Part shown: in pieces, positions 17,276-24,752 of the stretch
Numbering within the stretch: position 1 is the first letter of the stretch
How the letters are laid out: each line of letters starts with the position of its first letter
From: Micavibrio sp. UBA1850
GTDB lineage: Bacteria > Pseudomonadota > Alphaproteobacteria > Micavibrionales > Micavibrionaceae
Assembly (NCBI GenBank): GCA_002338525.1
Contig: DDIM01000022.1
Coordinates: 7,726 to 42,446 of the forward strand
Length of the DNA: 34,721 nucleotides
Reading direction: 5' to 3'
Made by a program: the position numbers and the translations under genes
Notes under the pieces: model-generated
Database searches by the model: none
What the model was told of the DNA's origin: nothing
Seen by the model: only the letters and a program-made list of their open reading frames with translations

Positions 17276-18870
17276 TACCCGTACGCTTCCTCCATGGCAT
17301 CAAGGACTAGTTTTTCAACGCCAAACATCCGCGCGTTTTCGAAAAACTTTGGACGAAGGCCTGTTGATCGTAGTTGTGTGATTAACTTGCCATCTTCATC
17401 TTCGCCTTGAATGTCCAAAATGAACAGGTCTTGCATAGTGATTACATCACCTTCCATACCCGTAATTTCAGAGATATGCGTAACCTTTCTTGACCCATCA
17501 CGCAGGCGCTGAACCTGAATGATCACGTTAACAGCGGCTGATATTTGTTCGCGAACGGCCTCAGTTGGTATATTCAAATTCCCCATCGCAATCATGTTTT
17601 CCATACGTGACAAAGCCTCGCGTGGATTATTGGCGTGAACGGTACCCATTGAACCATCGTGACCTGTGTTCATGGCTTGGAGAAGGTCAAACGCCTCGGG
17701 TCCACGAACCTCACCCACGATGATACGCTCTGGGCGCATACGAAGGCAGTTTTTAACCAAATCACGCATTGTCACCTCACCCACACCTTCCAGATTGGGG
17801 GGGCGTGTTTCAAGCCTTACCACGTGGGGTTGTTGCAGTTGTAATTCACACGCGTCTTCGCATGTAATGACGCGCTCGCCTTTTTCAATATATTTGGTCA
17901 AGGCGTTCAACATTGTTGTCTTACCTGATCCCGTCCCGCCTGATACCAAAACATTTACGCGGCAACGACCGATCGCCATAATGAGCTTGGCGCAGCTGGG
18001 TGTCATAGCGTTGAACTCTAAAAGCTTGTCTAATGTCAGCTTATCTTTTGTAAATTTACGAATTGTCATACACGCACCATCCACAGCCAATGGCGGAATG
18101 ATGACGTTTACACGGCTTCCATCTGGCAGGCGAGCATCACATATCGGAGACGACTCATCAACACGACGCCCAATCGCACCGACAATACGCTGACAAATTG
18201 TGATGAGATGTTGGTTATCTCTAAATTGAATATCTTCTTTGAAAATCTTACCGTTTTCCTCAACATATATGGTCTCTGGCCCATTAATCATAATATCGGC
18301 AATACCATCTCGTTCCAATAACGCTTCCAATGGACCATACCCCAACATGTCATTGGCACATTCTTTGGCGACTTCGGCAAGTTCGGCTTGTGTAATATCA
18401 AGGTTACGGAAACGTGCAATCTCTTCCACCGCAGACAGAACTTCTTCACGAGATGTCTTTTGATCCATACGTGCCAACGCCTGAAGGTCAATACCATCTC
18501 TTAAATCTGCCCATATGCGTTCACGGGCGCGTTTTTGACGTTGTGCGGCTAAAGACTCCCCATCATTTTCCTCATCCATAGGCGCATCAACATCACTAAA
18601 GACATCCTCATCGCCCATACTTTTTATGGCTTTTTTTGCGGTCCTATCAGGTTTTGGCGGCGTTTCAATTTCTTTGGCAATTGGCATATCGTCTACAGGC
18701 GTCGACAATGCGTCTTGGATATCGGCAATTGCAGGCGTTTCCATCACCTGTTCAACATTATTTTCGTGCGGGCTATCTTGGCCATCTTTTGATGTGTTTT
18801 TAGGTGTCTCGCTTTTTTTAGGAGACTTTTTAGGGGGGGGCATGCCATTTGTAGGTTTTTTTCCAAACAT
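17275..18870 (-). CDS. cpaF: CpaF/TadA, secretion ATPase of the Tad pilus
   Basis: Type II/IV secretion ATPase that powers Flp pilus assembly at the cytoplasmic face. 531 residues, longer than most homologs because of a Lys/Pro/Glu/Asp-rich N-terminal region (about 1-105) of low complexity. The ATPase core shows Walker A VSGGTGSGKTTM (about 308-319), the Asp box ICDARLPDGSRVNVI, a His box GHDGSMGTVHANN and MRPERIIVGEVRGPEAFD (Walker B and arginine region). The start is five bases past the cpaE stop, with GGGTAGCGCGG just upstream. Central gene of the cpaB-tadC operon. Confidence 0.95.
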   Translation of the reverse strand: MFGKKPTNGMPPPKKSPKKSETPKNTSKDGQDSPHENNVEQVMETPAIADIQDALSTPVDDMPIAKEIETPPKPDRTAKKAIKSMGDEDVFSDVDAPMDEENDGESLAAQRQKRARERIWADLRDGIDLQALARMDQKTSREEVLSAVEEIARFRNLDITQAELAEVAKECANDMLGYGPLEALLERDGIADIMINGPETIYVEENGKIFKEDIQFRDNQHLITICQRIVGAIGRRVDESSPICDARLPDGSRVNVIIPPLAVDGACMTIRKFTKDKLTLDKLLEFNAMTPSCAKLIMAIGRCRVNVLVSGGTGSGKTTMLNALTKYIEKGERVITCEDACELQLQQPHVVRLETRPPNLEGVGEVTMRDLVKNCLRMRPERIIVGEVRGPEAFDLLQAMNTGHDGSMGTVHANNPREALSRMENMIAMGNLNIPTEAVREQISAAVNVIIQVQRLRDGSRKVTHISEITGMEGDVITMQDLFILDIQGEDEDGKLITQLRSTGLRPKFFENARMFGVEKLVLDAMEEAYG

Positions 18871-18875
18871 CCGCG

Positions 18876-20138
18876 CTACCCTTTTAATTTGCTCATGATG
18901 CCACTTATCAACCCTTCAGGGCTTGATTTCACTTCACCATCTTTACGCACGCCAACAAGCTTGGAAATTCTAGCCATTAACTCGTTTAATGTTTTTTCAT
19001 TTCCTTTGACGTCTGTAACCTTCAGGCCATCAATTTCTGCGGCAGGAAAAACCTTGGGGTCAAAATCAATCGTCACCGACACGTCATATTCCAATGCTTT
19101 TTCGGCATCTGATACAGTAATTTCATGACCTGAAAACTGCCCCTTCATATTAATGATGAGATCAATCAATTCGGTGTTCTTTTTCTTTTTGCTTTTTGAA
19201 ATGGCGCCCTCGTCTTCATCACCGCGCAATGTGTTGATCTCTTGGATCATCGCGCGTGCACTACGCATACTTGATAATGTCGGGGTCGTTGCCAAAAATA
19301 TTTTATGAGATCGGGCAAGCGCCGCTTTACGAACTGGCATTGAGGCCGAAGAGCCATCAAAAATCACAACAGGATACGTCGTCATAAGCTTGTTTAATAT
19401 ATTCTCAAATGACTCAGCAGAGATGGGGTCTTCTAGTAAAGGCTCACCGCCACTAGCCAATACGTGTAGCTTGTCATTAACGGGGACAATCATGCGTTTC
19501 ATGTTGTCGTCATCATCTGCAAATGCCGCGCGTCCTGCTTCTTGCAACGTGGTTGTCGGCTCAAGACCCATAGCCACGCTAAGATAGCTCGCCCCGCCAG
19601 CGCCATCGACGATGATTGTTTTTTGACGAAGTGTTTGTGAGCACCCAAGAGCCAGCGCTTGGGCAATTGAGGATGCTCCAACGCCGCCTTTTGCACCAAT
19701 GACAGATATAAGCTTAGACTGTGCTGTGCCTAAACGATCAATCAATGCCTTCGCGACAACATCCGACAAATCGTCCTTGCCAATGGGGTGAACAAGATAA
19801 TCACTGACCCCCATCGTCATTAATGTTCTATACAAGTTTACGTCATTAACGGGCCCCACAACAATTGCGGCTGTGTTTTCTGAACAATATTGAGCGAGGT
19901 CTTCAAGACTGTCGCTAAAGCTATCGTCAATTGTTTTTGTCTCGATAAGAATAAGGTCGTGCGTTTCTTGCGTCTTGTATGTTTCAATGGCATCTGAAAC
20001 ATCGCCTTCAATGACATCAATTTGAACACGCGCAAAACGCCAATCATCTTTAAGGCTGTTGGCGTTTTTAATGAGATCTTTTTTGGTGGCGAAAATTCCA
20101 ACCGACGAAATCGGTAGTAACGTTGCTGTGTTGTTCAT
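18876..20138 (-). CDS. cpaE: CpaE/TadZ, MinD-like pilus localisation ATPase
   Basis: TadZ/CpaE protein that places the Tad machine in the cell. 420 residues: an atypical receiver-like N-terminal domain (about 8-130) and a MinD/ParA-like ATPase with a deviant Walker A near 145-155 (VIGAKGGVGASS) and a Walker B-like VVIFDGSS. A Lys-rich insert (SKSKKKKNTE) lies around 310-320. The C-terminal part resembles CpaE (FDPKVFPAAEIDGLKV). The signature lysine of MinD proteins is present in AKGG, so ATP binding is plausible. It is 38 bases after cpaD and five bases before cpaF. Confidence 0.9.
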   Translation of the reverse strand: MNNTATLLPISSVGIFATKKDLIKNANSLKDDWRFARVQIDVIEGDVSDAIETYKTQETHDLILIETKTIDDSFSDSLEDLAQYCSENTAAIVVGPVNDVNLYRTLMTMGVSDYLVHPIGKDDLSDVVAKALIDRLGTAQSKLISVIGAKGGVGASSIAQALALGCSQTLRQKTIIVDGAGGASYLSVAMGLEPTTTLQEAGRAAFADDDDNMKRMIVPVNDKLHVLASGGEPLLEDPISAESFENILNKLMTTYPVVIFDGSSASMPVRKAALARSHKIFLATTPTLSSMRSARAMIQEINTLRGDEDEGAISKSKKKKNTELIDLIINMKGQFSGHEITVSDAEKALEYDVSVTIDFDPKVFPAAEIDGLKVTDVKGNEKTLNELMARISKLVGVRKDGEVKSSPEGLISGIMSKLKG

Positions 20139-20176
20139 AATAACTATGTGTCCCCTTTAAATTCTTTTAATCCCGT

Positions 20177-20830
20177 TTACTCACTTGAGCGCTCTCCTCC
20201 TAGTTCAGGGAACGCTTCTCTGGTGTAGTATCCACGGCCCCATAATACGTTTTCAGCGCGGCGACCTTCAGAGGTTAATGTTTGATCGTCACGGCCAAGT
20301 AGATCTTCAGGATGTGCGATTTGGTCGGCTAACATGGCCTCTATCGTGCATCCATAGCCATACTTCTTGTGAGCCTCAACGTCTCCCACCTCGTCTATAT
20401 TTTTAAACCCTGGCATATGACCACAATTTGTGGGCGCTTGGGCAGTTAATGACTTATATGACAGAAATGTTTTTGAGTTATTCCAGCTGTTTGCAACGGG
20501 TAAAACGTTGACCTCAACTGACGAGACGCCATTTTGAAGAAACGTATCCGCAATGCGTGCGGCTTCGTTTGTTGCATTCATTGCCGAGTTACTTTTTGAT
20601 TTTGGATCATAGGTCACGGTAATGTCGACTTGCCCATGGCCTTTGGCCTCATAATCATAGGCTAAGACCTCAACCATTTTTGTGTCCAGTTTGCGCGTTT
20701 CAAAGCTGAGATGTTCAACGCCCTCTAAAACTTCAACACGCTGCGTTGAGAGCTGTGTAGGGCGATCAAATGATCCACATGCTGTCGTACATAACAATAA
20801 TGCCGGTACAATGATATGACGTAGTTTCAT
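20177..20830 (-). CDS. cpaD: CpaD-type outer-membrane pilus lipoprotein
   Basis: CpaD family protein, which helps localise the CpaC secretin in Caulobacter. 217 residues with a lipoprotein signal ending TTAC (Cys18). The family core is visible: DITVTYDPKSKSN, AARIADTFLQNGVSSVEVNVLPV and the C-terminal TNCGHMPGF, CTIEAMLADQIAHPEDLLG. That last segment, with its Asn/Cys and DLLG, is the usual CpaD fingerprint. It lies between cpaC (14-base gap) and cpaE. Confidence 0.88.
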   Translation of the reverse strand: MKLRHIIVPALLLCTTACGSFDRPTQLSTQRVEVLEGVEHLSFETRKLDTKMVEVLAYDYEAKGHGQVDITVTYDPKSKSNSAMNATNEAARIADTFLQNGVSSVEVNVLPVANSWNNSKTFLSYKSLTAQAPTNCGHMPGFKNIDEVGDVEAHKKYGYGCTIEAMLADQIAHPEDLLGRDDQTLTSEGRRAENVLWGRGYYTREAFPELGGERSSE

Positions 20831-20844
20831 GGTCTTTTAACTCC

Positions 20845-22284
20845 CTAGTTCAAGATATAGCCAAATTTTTGACGATTTGACGGAATGTGTCGTACATCAC
20901 GGCCATAGACGCGTCGTAGATTAGCAGCAAATGTTTTTGTTAAATGTGTGTTGTGCTCGACAGGAACTTTTTTTGCTTGTTTGCGGTCGGCGTAGGGTTT
21001 AACCAAATATGGTGTCACCATAATCACAAGCTCCGTTTCTTCGCGCTGAAAGCTTCTTGATTTTGCAAGCTCGCCTATAATGGGTGTTTTACTAATCCCC
21101 GGCAGTCCACTCATCGCTTTGACGGAATCAGATTTCAACAATCCCGCGATCATCATGCTAGATCCGCTTCCCATTTCAATGGTCGTTGATGCACGGCGAA
21201 CATCAAGCCCTGGTACATTGACTTCTGCCAATGTTACACCTTGTGCAAAATCCAAAGATGATACTTCGGTATTGAGCTGAAGACTGATGCGGTCACGAGA
21301 CATCACAATGGGCACAAAATTTAAAGACACACCAAACTCGCGAAATTCAATAATGATATTTCCTTCTCTGTCACGCCCAACTGGTACGGGAAACTCTCCC
21401 CCAGCTAAAAATCCCGCTTGTTCGCCAGACACCGCCGTTAAATTTGGCTCGGCCAAGATATTAATCAGACTGTCTTGTTCAAGCGCTTGGACCACAGTGT
21501 TTAAAATGCCAAGTGTGCTGGATGATGTATCAAGCAGGATTTGCCCTGCCCCAAAAGGATCGGCTGTAAGGCCTGTACCCTGCGCAGTGATTGCGGCCAC
21601 GGCAGCATCACCAAAATCACCATCAAAATTTGCATTTATATTTGTTCCAACACCTAACTCTTTGATGATATCGCGAGACACTTCCATAATACGCATACGC
21701 ATCATGACTTGTTGTTCTCCGCGCACCTCCAAAAGATTTTCAATCACTTCGTCAACGGCTTGTGGTCCGCCGCCTTCGCCCTGAATTTCTTGCACATGCG
21801 CAGACACAAGCCTTGCAATTTTTTGTGCAATTGATGGGTTTGCAACTTCTCCTGTTAAATAAACCTGATCGGTAGTGGCACGAACACGCACATCTTTTTC
21901 AGTTGGGAAAAGCTCGTGCACCATCGCCTCAATCGTATCTGTGTCAATGCGAACATGGATATTGAGGCGGGCAACGACGTTTCCATCCTCGTCCAATGCA
22001 ATGATGTTTGTATCACCTAATTGTGAGCCCACGATATATAGCTGGTCTGATTGAATGGCCACAACATCTGCAACGGCTGGATCTGCGACAAGAATATCGG
22101 CAACGCGCCCATCAATTTCATGGATCTCAGCCTTTCCAAGCGTGAGCTCTAAAATCGGGTCCTTGAGGTGCTTTTTTGTCTCTGGTAATAACCGTTTAGA
22201 CGCATAGGCTTGAGGGCTAAACGCCCCTACTGTGAACGTCATTAACAAGACGGCTAAAAATATTTTTAATTGCTTCATATTCAT
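20845..22284 (-). CDS. cpaC: CpaC/RcpA, outer-membrane secretin of the Tad pilus
   Basis: Secretin that forms the outer-membrane channel for the Flp pilus. 479 residues: signal peptide (FLAVLLMTFTVGAFSPQAYA), pilus N-domain (about 45-110, IHEIDGRVADILVADPAVADV), a BON-like segment (about 130-165, VYLTGEVANPSIAQKIARLV), and the secretin domain (about 190-440) with GGEFPVPV, VPGLDVRRASTTIEMGSG, GLPGISKTPIIGELAKS and ETELVIMVTPYLVKP. Length is typical. It follows cpaB by five bases. Its N-domain resembles the separate protein at 13907. Confidence 0.95.
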   Translation of the reverse strand: MNMKQLKIFLAVLLMTFTVGAFSPQAYASKRLLPETKKHLKDPILELTLGKAEIHEIDGRVADILVADPAVADVVAIQSDQLYIVGSQLGDTNIIALDEDGNVVARLNIHVRIDTDTIEAMVHELFPTEKDVRVRATTDQVYLTGEVANPSIAQKIARLVSAHVQEIQGEGGGPQAVDEVIENLLEVRGEQQVMMRMRIMEVSRDIIKELGVGTNINANFDGDFGDAAVAAITAQGTGLTADPFGAGQILLDTSSSTLGILNTVVQALEQDSLINILAEPNLTAVSGEQAGFLAGGEFPVPVGRDREGNIIIEFREFGVSLNFVPIVMSRDRISLQLNTEVSSLDFAQGVTLAEVNVPGLDVRRASTTIEMGSGSSMMIAGLLKSDSVKAMSGLPGISKTPIIGELAKSRSFQREETELVIMVTPYLVKPYADRKQAKKVPVEHNTHLTKTFAANLRRVYGRDVRHIPSNRQKFGYILN

Positions 22285-22289
22285 GACCC

Positions 22290-23150
22290 TTACTTTTTAA
22301 CCTCTATGCTTTCAACGCCTTGATCTGAGTAGATACGAATTTTTTTAGGCTTGCCGCCTCCTGTTTCGCTGCGTTTAACGATTTCTTGTAAAATGCCGCT
22401 TGCGCCCACATCTGTTGTCGGCTGGTACGTACCACCACCAACGATAGTCTCTGTATCACCTACGCCACGTAAAGACAGGCTCAAGTCTCCCATTTGCCCA
22501 ACCAGCGCGAGCTTTTCCGCGCCTTTACTGTTCACCTCAAGGGTCACAGTGCGCCCAACCTTAACTTTGTCTTTTTCATCTGTTGTCGCATTTTGATCAA
22601 TCGCCAGAACACGAACATTTTCAAGGATAGTTTCTGTCACGTATTTTTTGACTGTGTCTTGTAGTGCAAGGCGTTCGTCATTATTGACTTTAATGGAGTG
22701 CGACAAAATAACATCGACGTAATCTCCTGGCTTTATAAACCCACCCACCATTGATGCAGCCGACACTTCGATGGCGACCGCGCGGTTACCTGCGGCAAGA
22801 GATGACGCGACAATATTGCCTTTATCACTTGAGAGTAGCATTGATTTTTGCATAGGCTCTGAGGCGTAGACAACACGGCGCAAACGTCCCTCTAATGCCT
22901 CAATCGGCTTTTGGTTGTCTTCACGTCTTATTAGGCCTTCAAACAAATTGGCCTCTGGCCATTCTTGCCATACCATATCGGCGTTTTTCAATGTATAGCC
23001 CAACTCCATTTTTTTATTAGAAACAAGGACTTCTATTTTATTTGTGTTCACAGCCTCCGGCTCACTTTTAATGCTTGAGCTTACGATCATGGCGACAAGA
23101 AGTGCGATCAAAAAACCGCCACCAAAAACTATCAATATATTTTTATTCAT
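22290..23150 (-). CDS. cpaB: CpaB/RcpC, periplasmic Tad pilus assembly protein
   Basis: RcpC/CpaB family periplasmic protein working with the secretin. 286 residues: one N-terminal membrane helix (ILIVFGGGFLIALLVAMIV), a SAF-type domain (about 38-105, VLVSNKKMELGYTLKNADMVW), then the RcpC domain (about 115-235) with AVAIEVSAASMVGGFIKPGDYVDV, which carries the usual GGFIxPGDxVDV motif. First gene of the seven-gene minus-strand operon; a predicted promoter lies 75-100 bases upstream. Confidence 0.92.
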   Translation of the reverse strand: MNKNILIVFGGGFLIALLVAMIVSSSIKSEPEAVNTNKIEVLVSNKKMELGYTLKNADMVWQEWPEANLFEGLIRREDNQKPIEALEGRLRRVVYASEPMQKSMLLSSDKGNIVASSLAAGNRAVAIEVSAASMVGGFIKPGDYVDVILSHSIKVNNDERLALQDTVKKYVTETILENVRVLAIDQNATTDEKDKVKVGRTVTLEVNSKGAEKLALVGQMGDLSLSLRGVGDTETIVGGGTYQPTTDVGASGILQEIVKRSETGGGKPKKIRIYSDQGVESIEVKK

Positions 23151-23223
23151 TGTAGACCTTACTGCGTCGCACGATTATGGGACATCCTGTACCCGTGCAT
23201 TTATGAATTATTTAATATGAAGC

Positions 23224-23251
23224 GCGAGAGCTCGCCCTCATTAATATAGCA
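23224..23251 (-). promoter_or_regulatory. Extended -10 promoter with downstream dyad, upstream of cpaB
   Basis: On the minus strand the stretch TGCTATATT (23243-23251) fits an extended -10 element (TGN plus TATATT). Just downstream, about where transcription would start, is the dyad GCGAG-AG-CTCGC (23224-23235), an operator candidate. No good -35 is visible, as is common for extended -10 promoters. By eye only. Confidence 0.4.
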
Positions 23252-23325
23252 TACGCTAGTCTGAATTAAAATTTATTAAATTAAAGGTGGGATTTTACCT
23301 TAAATTGTTGAGAATGTTTGGTATC

Positions 23326-23817
23326 TCACACATATCCCAAGGATATAAAGCTCGCAAATGTCCCGACAAATATGGCAATGGCATAGGGAATATCAGGGCG
23401 GCCTTCGGCCAGTTTTTTCAACCAGCCTTTTTGCCATGATTTTGGCACGCCCTTTTTCATAAAAAAAAGGGCTATCACACCTAAAACACCGCCTGTAAAT
23501 GTCATGAAAAATAAAAACGCGATCATTCCATGAAACCCTGTCCATAAGGATATGACGGTTGCCAATTTGGCATCACCCGCGCCAAATATTTTAAGTGCAA
23601 AGAATACAAACGTGATCACAAACATTGCCAATGCCGCCAAAATATTATCAATCCATAACGAAAGTGGCGCACCGGCGTTGAAGAACTCCCACGCGACAGT
23701 CCCTAAAAATAAAACTAAAATAGCAATAGATATGAAATTGGGGATTTTCAAATGCCTAACATCTGTAAAACAAGCATAAAGGACGAGGCATAAAACAAGG
23801 TAAGGTGTAACTATCAT
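23326..23817 (-). CDS. cpaA: CpaA/TadV, A24-family prepilin peptidase
   Basis: Small type IV prepilin peptidase that cleaves the Flp leader. About 163 residues, with both catalytic aspartates in place: Asp19 in FTDVRHLKIPN and the GAGDAKL motif (GxGDxK). Four to five hydrophobic helices. A frame open to 23841 begins with GTG inside the terminator hairpin; the ATG at 23817 with AGG nine bases upstream is a better start. It lacks the N-methylation domain of large PilD enzymes, as usual for TadV. It lies downstream of flp across a strong hairpin (23840-23863), so it may be read through from the flp promoter at a low level. Confidence 0.9.
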   Translation of the reverse strand: MIVTPYLVLCLVLYACFTDVRHLKIPNFISIAILVLFLGTVAWEFFNAGAPLSLWIDNILAALAMFVITFVFFALKIFGAGDAKLATVISLWTGFHGMIAFLFFMTFTGGVLGVIALFFMKKGVPKSWQKGWLKKLAEGRPDIPYAIAIFVGTFASFISLGYV

Positions 23818-23839
23818 CACATACAGCCTAACGCAAAAC

Positions 23840-23863
23840 ACCCGCTTAAAAAAGCGGGTGTGT
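23840..23863 (-). terminator. Hairpin between flp and cpaA, terminator or attenuator
   Basis: Ten-base perfect stem ACACCCGCTT / AAGCGGGTGT with a four-base loop, on the minus strand 27 bases past the flp stop, followed by TTTGCG. The GC-rich stem is strong but the T tract is short, fitting partial termination: abundant flp message and less cpaA. Confidence 0.7.
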
Positions 23864-23889
23864 GCGAATTATATTAAACTATTTTTATA

Positions 23890-24078
23890 TTATAGACCTT
23901 CGTTTGCAAGCTCGTCTGATACGCCTTGGAATGCGGCTGTGATTTGATCGCCGAGCAAGAATACGAGTGCCACAATACCGAGCGCTACGCCTGCTGCAAT
24001 GAGGCCGTATTCAATTGCTGTCGCACCGTCTTCTTTTGCGATGTATGACTGAATGTGTGTGTAAAATTTAGTAAGCAT
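23890..24078 (-). CDS. flp: Flp-type major pilin
   Basis: Structural pilin of the Tad pilus, 62 residues. The leader is 18 residues and ends EDG; cleavage by CpaA between Gly18 and Ala19 would give a mature pilin starting ATAIEYGLIAAGVALGIVAL, with Glu at +5 and Tyr at +6, the Flp signature. The rest is a hydrophobic helix and a short acidic tail. A strong ribosome site, AAGGAG, lies nine bases before the ATG. The 211 bases upstream are AT-rich and hold two candidate regulatory elements, listed separately. Confidence 0.96.
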   Translation of the reverse strand: MLTKFYTHIQSYIAKEDGATAIEYGLIAAGVALGIVALVFLLGDQITAAFQGVSDELANEGL

Positions 24079-24169
24079 ATGATTTTCTCCTTAGTATAAA
24101 GATTTAGTTTTTGTAATTTTTTTATTAAGCGTTCCTAACCACTACCACTTAAGGATACGCTCTAAAATT

Positions 24170-24184
24170 CTAACGAATAGTTAA
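24170..24184 (-). promoter_or_regulatory. CtrA-box-like motif upstream of flp
   Basis: TTAA-N7-TTAG on the minus strand (CTAACGAATAGTTAA on the plus), one base away from the CtrA full site TTAA-N7-TTAA. In Caulobacter the pilin gene is under CtrA control. Such short motifs occur by chance in AT-rich DNA, so this is weak. Confidence 0.3.
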
Positions 24185-24189
24185 GAGAA

Positions 24190-24203
24190 GATAAAGCTTT
24201 ATC
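24190..24203. promoter_or_regulatory. Perfect 14-bp palindrome upstream of flp
   Basis: GATAAAGCTTTATC reads the same on both strands and lies about 112 bases before the flp start, six bases from the CtrA-like motif. It may be a dimeric-regulator site. It also lies about 90 bases from the 3' end of the gene at 24290. Confidence 0.35.
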
Positions 24204-24289
24204 AAATTTATTTATAAACAATATCATGTATTTACGTATTACATTCTATGATAATTTATATCTAATTTTAGTGAATTTTGATGCGTTCC

Positions 24290-24748
24290 TTATTCGTCTT
24301 TTTGGCGCATTGGAAACCCATACTCATCAAGGCGGTAATTTCCTGTAACCTCTACCCCCCATCGCTCGAGGCATTCTTCTTTCTTTTTACGGATAGACTT
24401 TAACTTTGAACGACCTTTTTGAAGCATGAGCATAGAAACAGCAATTGAGACACCCCACTCGATAAAATACCCTGCGACCGCGCCTGCATACATAACACTG
24501 ATGCTTGCCGGAGAGATGATTTCCCACGCCTCTTCAAGCGAGTGATGTGAGGACACCAACTGTAGCCAGTAATAAAAACAAGCTGCAAAATTCATGCACC
24601 CAACAGTCAGCCCCTTTAGCTGTTGCTTTGTTTTATCAATAAAAAAAGCTGCGATTGTCGGCATCATCCCAACACAAAGTAACAATGTGGTTGGCAAAAC
24701 AGCAGCGGCCAAAATCAGAAGCAGAACAATTGTAACAATTTTTTGCAT
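24290..24748 (-). CDS. Conserved-type inner-membrane protein of unknown function
   Basis: 152 residues, not assigned to a named family. Membrane segments: VTIVLLLILAAAVLPTTLLL near the start, another near 35-65 with a GMMPTIAAFFIDKTKQQ loop, and two around 80-110 (SVMYAGAVAGYFIEWGVSI). The C-terminal third is cytoplasmic, basic (KGRSKLKSIRKKKEE), with a short WGVEVTG..LDEYGFP ending. The GMMPT..A.F.D motif seems to recur in alphaproteobacterial membrane proteins (family impression only). Its start is four bases past the stop of the pseudokinase-like gene, so the two form a pair, next to the Flp pilin. Confidence 0.7.
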   Translation of the reverse strand: MQKIVTIVLLLILAAAVLPTTLLLCVGMMPTIAAFFIDKTKQQLKGLTVGCMNFAACFYYWLQLVSSHHSLEEAWEIISPASISVMYAGAVAGYFIEWGVSIAVSMLMLQKGRSKLKSIRKKKEECLERWGVEVTGNYRLDEYGFPMRQKDE

Positions 24749-24752
24749 CTCT

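Noticed and set aside
17666..18193. 175-residue plus-strand open frame
   Set aside because: Antisense to the cpaF ATPase core; Ser/Arg/Pro-rich translation typical of a shadow frame.
21287..21784. 165-residue plus-strand open frame
   Set aside because: Antisense shadow of the cpaC secretin gene, low-complexity Ser/Pro-rich translation, no start signals.
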